Positions 23,301 to 33,071 of a stretch of 64,000 nucleotides of DNA are shown in pieces (the first letter of the stretch is position 1; each line of letters begins with the position of its first letter). Position numbers and translations under genes: made by a program. The DNA lies in contig NC_089723.1 of assembly GCF_035083965.1 (NCBI RefSeq), positions 22,237,193-22,301,192 of the forward strand. Direction: 5' to 3'. The notes beneath the pieces were generated by a model. That model saw only the letters and a program-made list of their open reading frames with translations, was not told the origin of the DNA and ran no database searches. The DNA comes from Branchiostoma lanceolatum (Eukaryota; Chordata; Leptocardii; Amphioxiformes; Branchiostomatidae).

Positions 23301-26087
23301 TGAATTTCAGGTCTTTGTACGAAGAGTTGCTTAAGATGCTTGAAAGTCGCTATCTGGACACACATGGCGCGGTGGTGTACCACCCAAGGAACTTCTCCTT
23401 CCACCACAAATGCAAGCACACTGATGTTCTGGATGTGAGTGTCCAACGTTAAATTATAAGTAGACAGTGGGCCTAGCGGTACTTAGCTTTGACTTTTGTT
23501 ACTATCTCTGTCACACAGCAAGAAAATTAATCGGCTGACGAGTCTGCGAGCTCTAAAATTTTAGCCAGTAATATGCCCGATGTTCTCTCAATCATCGCAC
23601 AACTTTAGAGATTGGTAAAATATGATGGGGGTAGATTTCCAGGGAGAGATACGCTTGATTCTCTGGCGATCAACAGATACTGTCGAAACTCGTCAACTGT
23701 TACATTTATTTACATCCTTTGGACAGGTTCTTCACAGTCTCGGAAACGTGTGTGAGCGGCAAATGGAGCTGAAACGTGCGGAAGAGTTCTACACAGATGC
23801 CCTGGACCGCCAGACCAGACTCGACACCCCTAAAGAGAAGCTCTATCTAGTCAAGGGGCTTCTCGGTCTAGCGTGAGTTTCACAAAGCTTGATACAATAT
23901 TCTTTCTATTAATATTGATATGTAACCTGTGCTTCAGAGCATTCGTTGCCCATTGAATCTTAAATATGTGGCAAACGCAAAATTACTGCGCAAATGAAAT
24001 CAAGGTCTGGAATTTTTGCGATATTTCAACCTAAGGAATACAATATGTCCCAATATAGGAATGACCTGTAGATCACTGGCTTACATCAGTTGTACGATTG
24101 GATGAGAACAGATTTTCGGTAAAGAGGAAATATATATACATGTCTTATAGATCTGTGAAAAGTCTCAAGGAAGACCAGAAGGAAGCCAAGAAGCTGCTGC
24201 TTCGTGCCAAGGAGGTGGCGACTAGCGTGTTGGGTCCTCATCATCATTATGTAGCATCCATAGTGGGACAGGTGAGACTGCACTTTGTTAGAAAAAAATG
24301 TATTCCCAGGGCCGTAAAGGTAAAGTTCGGCCCATTACCCTTTTGGGGCTGTAGGGGCAGTAGATTGTTATCCACTGTGTCTAGAGCACGGTATTGGAAG
24401 GCGGACCCCTTCCCTCTCCTCCCACCGCCTTTCACCACCCTAAGTCAGATTCCCATTTTTACACCCCTGGGTGGAGTGAGAAAAGTCATGTAAAGTGCGT
24501 TTTCCAAGGACACAGCTGTGACTCCTCAGTCTTGTGTCCACTAGTCTAGCCACTCGGTTATTTGACGCCATGAAGGTGCGTGTACCATCAGGAAAGGGCC
24601 CATCCAAAGGCACATAGGACCATTCACTGTAGTCATGTCCCCTTAAGGCATCAGTTACCAAGAGTAAGATCGTATAATCCATCAAACGCATCTCATTGTA
24701 AACATTTCACTAGCTAATGGAGCAGGAGGGTCAATACCCAGCGCTGCAAAATCTCGTCTCATCTATTTATAGTCTGGCTATTTGACAGTTTGGGCACCAC
24801 AGAAAATCGGGCAACCAGTTTTCTTTATCCATGTTTCAACAGTAACTGTTGAACAGTGTCATGCCAGTCCATTCTATATCAGCTACAAAATTGGTGACTT
24901 CAATGTATACCGATGACGACTTGTAACATTTACCTCTCTTGCTATTTCACAGATTGGTCAAGTCTGCTACAAACAAGGCCGTGTGGACGAAGCCCTGGGT
25001 TTCTACCTACAGGAGCTGAGTAAGGTCCGGGCCATCCACGGCGCCAGTCACCCGCGCACGGCCGGCGTGCTGAACAGCATCGCGCTGGTGTACGACGACA
25101 AGAACGACGAGCGGGCCGGGGAGATATACGAGACCGCGCTGGCCACCATGGTACAGGCGTACGGAAACAACCATGTAGATGTCGCCATCATCAGGTATGG
25201 ACACAACTATTTTTGTTTGTATATAACGCATGCCCTGTAAAACCGCCTCATGGCGCAACGCGACACCAGGTTTGTACTGAACAGAACAAGCTGCATAATT
25301 AAGACAGCTTTATTTGATCCGCTCACAATATATATAGGAACCCTAGTCTTTTCGATAAGTGCCTTGGCTTCTTTTATCTGCTAAAGGTATGGCTCGCCTC
25401 AAACATGGGACCTCCATTTAACGTCCTATTAGAGGGAAGTCCCTAACCGAAGCTAGGTATTTATTTTCACCTGAGTGAAGGGATGAAATGTGACTTTCCT
25501 AATGGCACAACTTCAAACACCCTGCAACTACGCCAGGCCTTTGTTTGCGAGTTTTGATTGACTTTTACTGGTGGTTGGTGAATAAGGCATGAATGTTTGC
25601 AAATGAACCAGTCGCTAAAATGTTGGATTGTAAATAACCTTTGAGATCCTTAATCATTTTACAGTAGATTATGGCTGATTCACAGAATCTTGTAGCTCCA
25701 CCTCTGTATCCACTGACAGGCAGTCTGGTTGGCCTCTCGTAGATCATCGTCAGTGTATGTTGTGCCAAATTTGCAGTTCTATTGGCGGTGTTGATAGATG
25801 ATAGAGTTATACTGACTACTTGTCTGACGTTAGAATTAGCCTTGGCCAACTTTGTAGAGGTGGAGTGTATTAACTGTTTTGGAAGACAATTAAATTAACT
25901 TTAAAACTTTTTCTCCAACAGATACAACCTGGGTGCATTTTACTTTGCCACTAGCCACTACGCCAGGTCAAAGTACCAGTTTGAGCAGGCCACATCAGTG
26001 TTTGAGTCTTTCCTCGGCCCTGACCATCCTGACACAGCAGAGGCCAAGGAGGCCATGGACACGGCAGCTGCATTTGTGAAGGAATAA
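5316..26087 (+). CDS. beta-repeat/FBA/DUF4062/NACHT/TPR protein (nephrocystin-3/TTC41-like C-terminal half)
   Basis: Predicted 1988-residue intracellular protein assembled from 36 exons; 35 of 35 introns start GT, end AG and preserve phase. The order is MGC start (possible myristoylation and palmitoylation), four beta-rich repeats (103-535), unassigned region (536-734), F-box-associated domain (about 769-950), DUF4062 (about 1024-1160), NACHT NTPase with Walker A GESGSGKS (1291-1298) and Walker B VLIVMDAL (1376-1383), then helical and TPR repeats (about 1627-1985). DUF4062-NACHT-TPR is the arrangement of nephrocystin-3, TTC41 and TEP1-type proteins, which use the NTPase as a switch and TPRs for partners. 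FBA domains bind glycoprotein N-glycans in FBXO2/FBXO6. The joint role is inferred, not shown. The start ATG at 5316 has an in-frame TAG at 5301. An AATAAA lies at 26695. Exon coordinates are given in the segment entries. Confidence 0.85.
5802..6008 (+). mobile_element. MITE-like family B, copy 1 (intron 1)
   Basis: Contains the family core TCCCGGGTTGATTTTAATTG near 5860, and ends near 6008 with TGTGACCATAGC. That sequence is the reverse complement of the GCTATGGTCACA end seen in copies 3 and 4. The right end lies only about 30 bp before exon 2, so the acceptor region borders the element. Confidence 0.55.
6296..6372 (+). repeat. dispersed repeat family A, copy 3 (intron 2)
   Basis: Partial copy with CACAGGCCTTCGTACGGGG and TCGTAGAATTCGAC, matching the front half of the copies at 1990 and 2953. 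Confidence 0.5.
7239..7276 (+). repeat. (TCAC)n/(TCAT)n microsatellite
   Basis: Perfect TCAC tetranucleotide run passing into TCAT units, in intron 4 of the first gene. Confidence 0.9.
7516..7645 (+). mobile_element. MITE-like family B, copy 2 (intron 4)
   Basis: CTGCCGGATACTAGAGGGG, TTTCACGATTAGGTTACGGC and CCGGGTTGATTCTAACTGCG occur in the same order as in copy 3. The outer end is not recognisable. It lies about 40 bp before exon 5. Confidence 0.55.
8503..8767 (+). promoter_or_regulatory. possible intronic stop and poly(A) signal (short isoform)
   Basis: If the exon 5 donor at 8503 is not used, the frame stays open to a TAA at 8589-8591. An AATAAA follows at 8762-8767. This would give a protein of about 564 residues with only the leader and four beta repeats. 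The AATAAA lies in a repeat that recurs near 39590, so the signal is probably transposon-derived. Use is unproven. Confidence 0.35.
8690..8815 (+). repeat. dispersed repeat family C, copy 1
   Basis: GATGACAGACGGTC, GAATAAAGAACTTTGTT and CAACCTGATGAAAT occur in this order. Related pieces lie at 39410-39650 in the RPRD2 gene: GTGACAGACGGTCACTGAAA on the minus strand, then GAATAAA and CAACCTGATGAAAT on the plus strand. Confidence 0.5.
9171..11046 (+). other. exons 6-9: unassigned, probably beta-sandwich region
   Basis: Exons: 9171-9332, 9665-9807, 10327-10407, 10837-11046 (residues about 536-734). The translation alternates hydrophobic and polar residues, with Gly/Asn-rich turns such as YVGGGGHIIINGQ. 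That suggests a beta-sandwich or carbohydrate-binding-like fold, but no family motif is certain. It ends with a charged linker (DDVKREQQERVK). Confidence 0.75.
9879..10179 (-). mobile_element. MITE-like family D, copy 1 (intron 7)
   Basis: About 300 bp bounded by inverted ends: CCGGTTACACATAACCGAA on the left, and TTTGGCTATGTGTAACCGG on the right. The interior, read on the minus strand, matches the element at 19752-19993, including GGAGTGGTTCGGGAGCTA and GGTTGGCTGGTGGTTGG. Confidence 0.65.
12110..12360 (+). mobile_element. LINE-like 3' end with AATAC tail (intron 12)
   Basis: AT-rich sequence ends in a hairpin (GGGTCAGCCGTTACC paired loosely with GCCTAGGCTGACCC), then GTCAATAAATACAATACAAA. 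A hairpin followed by AATAC-type repeats resembles the 3' end of CR1/L2-like non-LTR elements. No coding part remains. Confidence 0.5.
13495..13555 (+). mobile_element. LINE family L1x 3' tip (intron 14)
   Basis: TCGGGCATGAACTTGCAAAT followed by AAAC and TAATAAAC matches the 3' end of the LINE fragment at 36590-36620 (TTCGGGCATGAACTTGCAAT). It is a severely 5'-truncated copy. Confidence 0.55.
15341..15661 (+). mobile_element. MITE-like family B, copy 3, complete (intron 17)
   Basis: Starts GCTATGGTCACATTTG and ends CAATTGTAACCGTAGC, which form imperfect inverted ends. The interior carries ACGATTAGCTTACGGC and GGTCCCGGGTTGACTCTAAC, like the other copies. It ends about 40 bp before exon 18. 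Confidence 0.65.
16565..16830 (+). repeat. dispersed repeat family E, copy 1, with microsatellite
   Basis: Begins with a small hairpin, TTACCTTCGCCAAGAAGGTAA in outline. A GTCT/GTTT tetranucleotide run follows at 16609-16650, then CAGCATAACTTGAGAAG and GGTTCTGCAGCAGAACC. Copies of the same motif order lie at 19128-19480 (+), 21415-21560 (-), 47700-48105 (-) and 48905-49030 (-). Confidence 0.6.
17339..17520 (-). mobile_element. MITE-like family B, copy 4, inverted (intron 20)
   Basis: GCTATGGTCACAATTGG begins the element. Near 17455-17490 lies the reverse complement of the family core (CTCGCAGTTAAAATCAGTCC). The far end is degenerate, near TATCACTACA. It lies about 45 bp before exon 21. Confidence 0.55.
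18414..18665. mobile_element. mariner-like MITE (intron 22)
   Basis: A 252-bp foldback flanked by TA. The left end, TACGAGGGTGAGTCAATAAG, is typical of mariner-type terminal repeats. The right end, read in reverse, starts TACGAGGCCAGGGTGAG and then follows the left arm for about 100 bp, including GCAATTTGTTT and GTTGAAATTTG. No transposase sequence remains. Confidence 0.75.
19128..19480 (+). repeat. dispersed repeat family E, copies 2 and 3 in tandem (intron 23)
   Basis: AGAAGGTTATGTTTTTCGG opens the element. Two successive units follow, each with ATGTTANCAGC, CTCGAGAAGC-like and GGATGGATCT motifs and ending at a CTACTGCAGC or TACTGCAGC block. The second ends about 40 bp before exon 24. Confidence 0.6.
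19752..19993 (+). mobile_element. MITE-like family D, copy 2 (intron 24)
   Basis: A 242-bp element. The left end AAGCCCCGTCTACACATAG and the right end CTATGTGTGACTGGGGCTT are 19-bp inverted repeats with two mismatches. The interior matches the minus strand of 9879-10179. It lies about 50 bp before exon 25. Confidence 0.75.
20643..20725. mobile_element. short hairpin element, family G, copy 1
   Basis: AGTAACTCAAGCATCTGGAT faces ATCTGGTTGCTTGGGTGGCC, and the centre GAACGGTTTGACCGTTC is itself palindromic. Related ends occur at 62838-63025. A separate perfect palindrome, CCTTTCCGGAAAGG, lies just downstream near 20765. Confidence 0.55.
21415..21560 (-). repeat. dispersed repeat family E, copy 4, reverse (intron 28)
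   Basis: GGTTCTGCAGCAGTACC, CAACTCTGTCCTTCGTCTTC and CCCAAAATATCATTACAATC are reverse counterparts of family E motifs in the plus-strand copies. Confidence 0.5.
22330..22364 (+). repeat. (ATTG)n microsatellite
   Basis: Tetranucleotide run of GATT units, about nine copies, in intron 29 just before exon 30. Confidence 0.9.
24450..24600 (-). mobile_element. SINE family S2 fragment, reverse (intron 34)
   Basis: GGGTGGAGTGAGAAAAGTCA, AAAGTGCGTTTTCCAAGG and GACGCCATGAAGG match the minus-oriented copies at 3660 and 55905. The B-box part is degraded. Confidence 0.5.
25380..25520 (-). mobile_element. SINE family S2 tail fragment, reverse (intron 35)
   Basis: GGTATGGCTCGCCTCAAACA and CCATTTAACGTCCTA are the reverse complement of the tail of the plus-strand copy near 46365-46410. 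Confidence 0.5.
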
Positions 26088-26799
26088 TAAGACACAAGTC
26101 TGTACTAAAATCTGGTTCAGATATTTTACTGGTATTTAGTTGTACACAGCAAGATTTAGGATGTGTTTGTATAGCTACATGTATATATGTATGTATATCC
26201 AAAATTGCTGTTATGTGCCACAGGTAATACACAGTCCTTCCATATATTTGAAAAGGAGTACCAAACTACAACACTGCACTAAATCTGCTTCAGATATTTT
26301 ACTGGCATCTACATGTAGTTATACATAGCATCATTTGGATTGTGTTTGTATATTATCTACATGTGAATTGTAGTTGTGTGCCACAGGATAGTCCTTACAT
26401 ACATTTGTGAAGAAGTAACAGGATTCAAGGCTGAACTTAAATCTGCTTCAGACATTTACAGGCACAACAGCATTCAGGATATGTGTTTGACTACATCTGA
26501 TTCAGTACCTGTAAATGTATGTTCAAAATTGTAGGTATACAATTTGTAATCTTTGACAAATCATCTTTGCATTGTGTTTTGAATCACCTTTCATATCTAT
26601 GTTAGAAGTAAGACTTATGCATTATGTAGATATTTTTCTCTAATTTCTCAAATTTGCTAAATCATATGCAAATGTTATCACTTAAAACAAGATTAATAAA
26701 TTCACATTACAATTAAATTGTCATTTCCCTGAGTATCATATTTGAACCTACAGGAAATATAACATACTTGTATAAGGAACATTTCTTTCCTTCCCATAT
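26088..26799. other. convergent 3' UTR interval with tandem units
   Basis: Lies between the stop of the NACHT gene (26087) and the stop of XPA (26800, minus strand). Three diverged units of about 165-170 bp start near 26105, 26276 and 26437. Each contains TAAATCTG-TTCAGA-ATTT, and the full units share GTGTTTGTAT and GTGCCACAGG. An AATAAA at 26695-26700 could serve the plus-strand gene. I see no TTTATT that would serve XPA in this interval. Confidence 0.65.
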
Positions 26800-29700
26800 C
26801 TACATCTTCTCATAAGACTGTACAAATCCACAGGTGGCACACTTCTTACTGTACATGTCTGAGTCCTCATCGTACGACTCTGGTCCAAACTCGTGCTGGT
26901 GAGATGAAGTGTCCTTGGTCCAAGTACTGCTCCTTACTGCCTTTCTTAACTCTGTTGCAACAAACAACAATACAAAAAACTACGATTGGATGTGATTCTA
27001 AACTGCTTTTTATTTTGATAAAAACAGAAAAAAGGAATGATTTTTGTCTCAACAGCAAACAAAACTGATAATATCGAGTAGAAATGTTAACAGTCTTCAC
27101 AAGTACAGACAAACCTGTACAAGTAACCACCTCTACATAATGATCACCTGTCCAATGTGACCACTATTTGGTGGTCCCTTAGACAATTTTTCCATTGACA
27201 CAAGCATTAAGAATCCTGTCTTTAGTGACCACCTGTCCGCATAGACCAGATTTTATTGATCCCGAGTTTCTTAGGCAGTTTTGACGGTAAATTTTAGTTC
27301 ACCACCATAATTGAATATCATGATAGTACAGAATAATCATGACTTTTACCTTTAATGTCCTTGTCAAACTTCTTCTGCTTCTTGATTCTCTTATTTTCCT
27401 CCCTTCTTTTCTTCTCCTGTTCCAGCCCTTCATCATCCCCCCAGACCTCATGGGCCCGTTTTCTCACCTGGATAAGGAATAGTGTATTGTAATAGCAAAA
27501 AGAAACCTGTTTTGGTGTAACCCCCATTAACATTAAACTGCCGGGCTACGTAAATCCACCACTTTCAAAACAGTGGGTTTGAGAGATCTCTATTACAGCA
27601 CCCCCAGGCATGCACAGTTTAGATATACAGGAGAGCAGTCATACTGGCGGATGTTGGGTTGGAGATCTGTTGGACATATCTTTTCAGGGTGGTGGAATTA
27701 TGTACCCTGTTGGAATTATGCTGGTAGATGTTACATGTGTACTCTAAAATTGTGCTATTTTCCATTTTACTGCTTCACACCATCTTTTCAGTAAAAGGAT
27801 GCGACTGCTGAGCGACCTGAGATTTTAAAGATTGCCCAATGAATTTTCACAGATAAAGAACACATTTTTTCACGTTTTGTGTGTTTTGTTGCATTTTCTG
27901 TTTGGCATCATATTCCAATGATAAAATCAAGGGTCACATAGATGCAATTTTGGTAGTTGTATGGTCACTCAGCGACCAATGTCTAGTGGAAAGAGGGCCT
28001 TATCTACAATAAGGCAGACAAAATTTTCAATTGATGACATCCAGTCAGTGGATTATAGCATTGTTCTGTCAGCAACAATTGCTAATTTTGCTGGTAAGAT
28101 TAAATTTGTTCCAAGAAATACCTGCGTGCTGTGATGCAGAATAAATCTTTGGTTATATCAAATGTTGGTGTGGGAAATCCTTCATTTTGCCTGTATTTTC
28201 AATAACAACACTTCCAATTTGCAAGATGGTATTTTACTTTCCAAGTTGCCAATACTATCAGTATTACATAATATTATGTCATGCCTGGGCTGTGATAATA
28301 TTTGATACAGGTGTTCCGGACCATGTGGAATTTTGGATTATCACATGTACACAGGCTTCTACTTGTATCACATGGGCTTCCATGAAATCCTTCAAATGCA
28401 CTTTGCGTGTGCTGCAGCTGTTAAAAATTCAAATATCGTATTCAGACATTCAAATTGGTGCTGGTACAATTTTTATTTGAGGACACCAAGATTTTTCAAC
28501 TTTTGGTACATCTCACATTGAAAAAATTATGTGTGTTTTGTGGGTGGGTATGACATGAATGAAATACAACAAGGTGCATTCCCTACATATCCCTCTGTTC
28601 CAGCCCCCCTGCGGGTCTGATCGCCCTTTGGCCTTTTGACGATCCATCCCACAGTCGTGCTGGTACCTTGGGTAATACGGAATACACTGTGTTGTATTTT
28701 AGATTTATCCTCACCTGGTAGAGCAGGAAGAGTTTCATGTCGCCCCATCTCTGGTTGTGTGGGTTCTTCCTGATGATACACTTCAGGGGAGGGTCTCTCT
28801 GGTCAAAGTCACAATCCTTCAGCAGAAACTCCTGCTTGGCTTCAGTCTTAGTGATCAACTTGTGCTTCTCCTCCATATCTCTGGCAATGCAAATAGAACA
28901 TTTCAACTTTAATACATACTGAAAGCTTGTATGAAACTGACACGTACAATATTTTTATTACAAAGTGTGTATTCGAAAACAATCGAATATAATCATTAAA
29001 TTTACATGCAAGATACAAGAACATGTTTGCTCTAGGTAGATTGTATACAGCCTTCTCCAATTGTTGAACATCACACAGTCAAAAACATCATTCTTCAGTC
29101 TTGTGGTATTTTGTTCCTGTCCAGTGCACACATATGCAGCAAAAGTAGAAAAGCCCTTACTTGCACCCATCACACACAGGCACATCAAAGCTGTTGAAGA
29201 GGAAGGAGTCGCTGATTTCCTTGTTACACAGCTCACAGGCCACACGGTCGGGTTCCAGGATGGGCCCTGGGAAATGGGGAACATAGGAATCACTAAGGAC
29301 AGATTGATGTTACTGCAAAACATGACGAATTAAGTTCAGACTATGGGTGAATACCGGTTCGCTGAACCTGATTCGGACCTGTACAGCATCCGAGAATTGC
29401 AAAAAGACTCTCTCCGAAAACGGAAACTTATGTCATGGAATGCCAAAGTCAAAGTCATTTGTTCAACCTTCCCTGGCCACATATATAGATTTCATAATGA
29501 AGGCCCTTTTTTTTCTGAACTTTTATCTTGCATCTGTTCTTTACATGTAATGGAATTGACATGATGGCCTTTAAGTTCAGAATGAAAAAAGATCAGGAGA
29601 TGTCTCCTCACCAGGTCTGTGCACCACCTTAATTTTAGCTGTAGGGTCCTCCCCCTCCTCATCCTCCTCTATCAGGAACCCTGCTCCTGAGTCAATCACT

Positions 29701-32700
29701 CTCCCTGGCAGCTTCCCCTGGGATGACTTACTGTGGGGGAAACACAGGCCTTAGTAACATCTCACACACTCATAGTCATAGTGTAACAGTGGGGATCAAC
29801 CTGCACTAACTGACCAGTCTAACTGGTCCGGACTTTTTAGTCTACTAGTAGTGGTTAGCGTGTTGAATTCCCAAGCCGTGCATATTGTGAGTTGGCATGA
29901 GTTCAAATCCCGGGAGCGGCGTACTCGACCCTTTGGGTTTTTACTAGTTCCCACACCGGCCCTGTAAGTAACAATCAGATCACACAGGGATGTCGCACTC
30001 GGAGACTTGGGAAGTGTCTGAAAAGAAAAGGGGGAGTAGTGCAACAGTGGGGATCAACCTCCACTAACTGACCAGTCTAACTGGTCCGGACCTTTTAGCC
30101 TAGTGGTTAGCGCGTTGATTTCCCAAGCCGTGCGGATTGGGATTGGCATGAGTTCGAATCCCGGGAGCGGCGTACTCGCCCCTTTGGGTTTTTACAATAG
30201 ATTTCACAAGGAAGGCAACTTTTATTTTACCAGTCTTTTTTTATTTAAACGCTTACATCAGTTTTGGGGTTTCCAGAGGATGTCATTCATATAATAAAAT
30301 GAACATGGCCTTACCTAAGATACAAGTAAGAAACAGTATTGAAGTCAAGGCCACACATCTACCCGAGCTGAAGATTACTCTTGCGGGGGCGTATTTATAT
30401 TTAACCTTCACGGAAGGGAAACATTTTTGTTTTTCCGTTCCAAACAAATAAGGTCAATGACCTGTACCAGACAGCTGTCAGCATTGTAACAGTTACTGGT
30501 AAAGTACTCTCATCTCCCAAATAAACGTACCGGTACGTTTATTTTTTTCAGCCTAAAAATCCACCCAGTACGTTCTTATTTTGGACGGTACGTTTATTGT
30601 TTTTTTTCAAAATCCATCGGGGCTTTGCTTACCAAAGATCCCCCTTATATCAAAAGTTTAGTTTTCTTTCCATATTTCCCCGATATTTTTGCTGCTAATT
30701 CGCTATTTTTCGACCAAATGACGTGGATTTCCCCGCCGCTACAATGACCCGGCATTTGTGAAATACTGGCGGTACTAACATATCGGTCAATCTCGCTACA
30801 AAGTAAACGTTGTAATAAGGAGAAAATAAGACGGCACACTGAAGTTTTGAAATGTATCTTTCATATAAACAACTTTGAAAGTCTCTGTTTACATCGTTAA
30901 CCAAAGCACGCTGATCAGAAAACAAATTACATGTGTATGCCAACGGCACACGGTGTTTCAAGTAACGTTACACATGTAAAATTACTCACGTGAGATAACA
31001 GCCTTTCCCAAAAACTTTGAAAATCTAAAAACAACACCACGTAAAAATTGTGTCTTAGCATTAGAAACTGTATAATCACTTTCAAAATGTACCAAAACGC
31101 TTCAATCCTACCACAAACATAAACATTTAGTCCTTCGAAAATCGCCACAGTAAAGACGCATGGCAGTGATAGTCCGTGGGAAAGGCTCTCATGCATGGAA
31201 GAGCTCACCTCAAAGAAGGGGAAACAATTTTTTTCGATCTATAAATAAAACCCATTTGCCTTAGTCAGAAATGTGCATGGTAATTTTAAAAAAAGAATTT
31301 TATATAGTAAATTCTATACACAAAATTAGATTGCAATCTAGTCACCGTTATTATCACATAAAAATGCTTTAAAAAAGATCACTCCTCTACAGAAAGAATG
31401 CTGGAGCTTTCCAAGAAATTTGCGTGTAAGCCCCGCCCCTTACTGTGTTGGTGCCGCTACCATGACTACTGTCTGGCTCACCCTTTCAAAGGCCCTTTGA
31501 TGTGTAACATGAGAACCCTGTGGTTTGTTGCCAACAAACCTCCATGTTGCAACATTGTACAAGCCTGAGGCATCTAAATAACAAATTTGTTGACAATTTA
31601 GTCTCTCAAAATGAAAGTTTTTTTCTACATACAAGGGTAATTGTTGGATTTGAAATTGTTTGGATTGCAACAACACTGAACCAAGGACAATATATGATAA
31701 TGTCCTTAACATTATATAATAATGTGATTTTGTTTTATATGCAATGCATAACACGATAAATGGCAAGTTCATCCTTTTCTATATGGCTTTTACAAATAAG
31801 TAATACTTTCACTGAGCATATATTCAGGATATTGTAATTTCTGTTCAAGTTCTAGATGTTGATACATATATGAAAAAAGAGTAGACTCTGAAGGTGTGAA
31901 GTGAACTGAGAAGTTTGGCGACTTAACTTGTGGTTGATGATGTCACTTTATACAATTTTCCTTGATCACTTGCTTTAAGTTCCAAGTAGAAAATGCATGT
32001 ATCATGAACATTTTCACTTGTTGAATTTGAAGCACCGTTGGCCCCCGGTTAGGGGTCATAGCGGGGAACCTATGCCCAATTTTTGCAAAAAATTGTGGAT
32101 ACTATACATTGAAGTGTTACAAAGAGTAGGGGTCCTTCCCAGTGTGAGTGGATCAAACCTTACAGTCTGGTCAGGGTTGACATCTTGAAAACGTGATAGT
32201 CACCTGTTATGTCAATCTTTCCACAAATGTGGTAAATCTCAAAAAGTAAATCAGACTTAAACGAATAAAAAGAACCTACCTACTTATCATCTCCTTTCCC
32301 TAGGACAGAAGTAGCATAGACACAGATTATGTGTCAATTTGGTCATTTTCCGGGGGGTATGTTTATTCCGGGGGGTACGTTTATTAGATTTTGAAGATTT
32401 GTCCGGGGGGTATGTTTATTCCGGGGGGTATGTTTATTTGGGAGATGAGAGTAGCGGACACCCTAAGAGGTGTTCAATTACATAATGTAGCAAGTGACAG
32501 GACAGAGCTACATGTAGGGGGCTCCTGGTCACCAAATAGTATGAATGTGTTTGGTTATGACTAAACAGAGCAGTAGTTTGTTAGGCTAGACCATGTTAAG
32601 GTACACATTATGTATTTGCTTGCAAATATTGCTGTTATATCATACATTTATATACATGCTGGAGGTATTACAAGAAAACAGCATGCTGACATGACACCTA

Positions 32701-33071
32701 CCCCTGTCCTCGGGGTCTGTCTGAAGGGTCGGTATAGGGTCTGCTGGATAGTCTGGCTTGTCTTAGAAGTAAGGCGCGTTGTCTGTTCCGCTCAATCTTC
32801 GCCCTCTGTGCATCTGACAGTGGTTCGGGGGCTGAAACATCAGTGAAGCTATTTTGGTCATCGTTATGTAACGAAGTCAACACTCAAAGCGCAGTCGCCT
32901 ACGCCAGTTCTCTAACACACTGACTTATGGAAATTATGCTAAATAGTTATTAACTTATTGCGATCTTAATATCGCAAAGAAAGAGGTTGGAAAAGATAAG
33001 AACATACGACTTTCAGGAGTCATAGCTGGCTGGACGTTCGCGCCACTTCCGCCTTCTGTTGTTGCCGCCAT
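26800..33071 (-). CDS. XPA: XPA, DNA damage recognition and repair scaffold
   Basis: Predicted 284 residues (human XPA 273) from seven exons on the minus strand: 33071-33008, 32831-32702, 29730-29612, 29266-29161, 28880-28715, 27467-27350, 26951-26800; all phases match. XPA verifies lesions and organises the nucleotide-excision-repair preincision complex in the nucleus, binding DNA, RPA, ERCC1-XPF and TFIIH. Visible parts are an N-terminal basic helix ([19 protein letters not shown]), an ERCC1-binding-like segment ([11 protein letters not shown], 80-90) and a C4 zinc finger (C115, C118, C136, C139; spacing C-x2-C-x17-C-x2-C). The DNA-binding core follows ([20 protein letters not shown] and [14 protein letters not shown]), and the C terminus [13 protein letters not shown] resembles the TFIIH-binding tail. 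Exon 1 is chosen because ATGGCGGCA at 33071 gives a phase-1 donor (GTATGT) fitting the acceptor at 32832. Confidence 0.93.
29786..29942 (+). mobile_element. tRNA-derived SINE, family S1, copy 1
   Basis: Starts AACAGTGGGGATCAACCT. It carries an A-box-like segment (GTGGTTAGCGTGTTG) and a B-box with one change (GAGTTCAAATCCCGGG). It is the less intact of two copies 255 bp apart, in the XPA intron between exons 2 and 3. Confidence 0.65.
30041..30194 (+). mobile_element. tRNA-derived SINE, family S1, copy 2
   Basis: Same unit as 29786-29942, with a better A-box (TAGCCTAGTGGTTAGCGCG) and a canonical B-box (GAGTTCGAATCCCGGGAG). It ends CCCTTTGGGTTTTTAC. It could bind polymerase III factors, but there is no evidence of expression. 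The copy is antisense to XPA. Confidence 0.7.
30503..32455. mobile_element. about 1.95-kb element with inverted ends, non-coding
   Basis: The left end reads TACTCTCATCTCCCAAATAA and continues with ACGTACC. The right end is its inverse, ending TTTGGGAGATGAGAGTA. Both ends also carry extra copies of a (G)TACGTTTATT motif: three on the left (30530-30600) and four with a GGGGGGTA prefix on the right (32350-32430). Interior frames are short and unrecognisable. It sits in the XPA intron between exons 2 and 3. Target duplications are not clear. Confidence 0.65.

Larger units (their letters stand above)
22394..26087 (+). other. exons 30-36: helical linker and TPR array
   Basis: Exons: 22394-22531, 22751-22902, 23311-23434, 23727-23872, 24151-24271, 24953-25194, 25922-26087. 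Repeated helix pairs such as LHSLGNVCERQMELKRAEEF, IGQVCYKQGRVDEALGFY and YNLGAFYFATSHYARSKYQF have TPR spacing, with kinesin-light-chain-like GPHHHYV, GASHPRT and GPDHPDT turns. The protein ends soon after the last repeat. Confidence 0.87.

Noticed and set aside
5316-26087. Two separate genes, an FBA protein and an NPHP3-like protein
   Set aside because: There is no stop, poly(A) signal or new start between exons 16 and 17, and the phases match; a single gene is favoured, though cDNA would settle it.
29866-29925. Possible tRNA gene
   Set aside because: A- and B-box-like motifs are present, but the unit is repeated, lacks a cloverleaf I can draw and has a SINE-type tail, so it is listed as a SINE.
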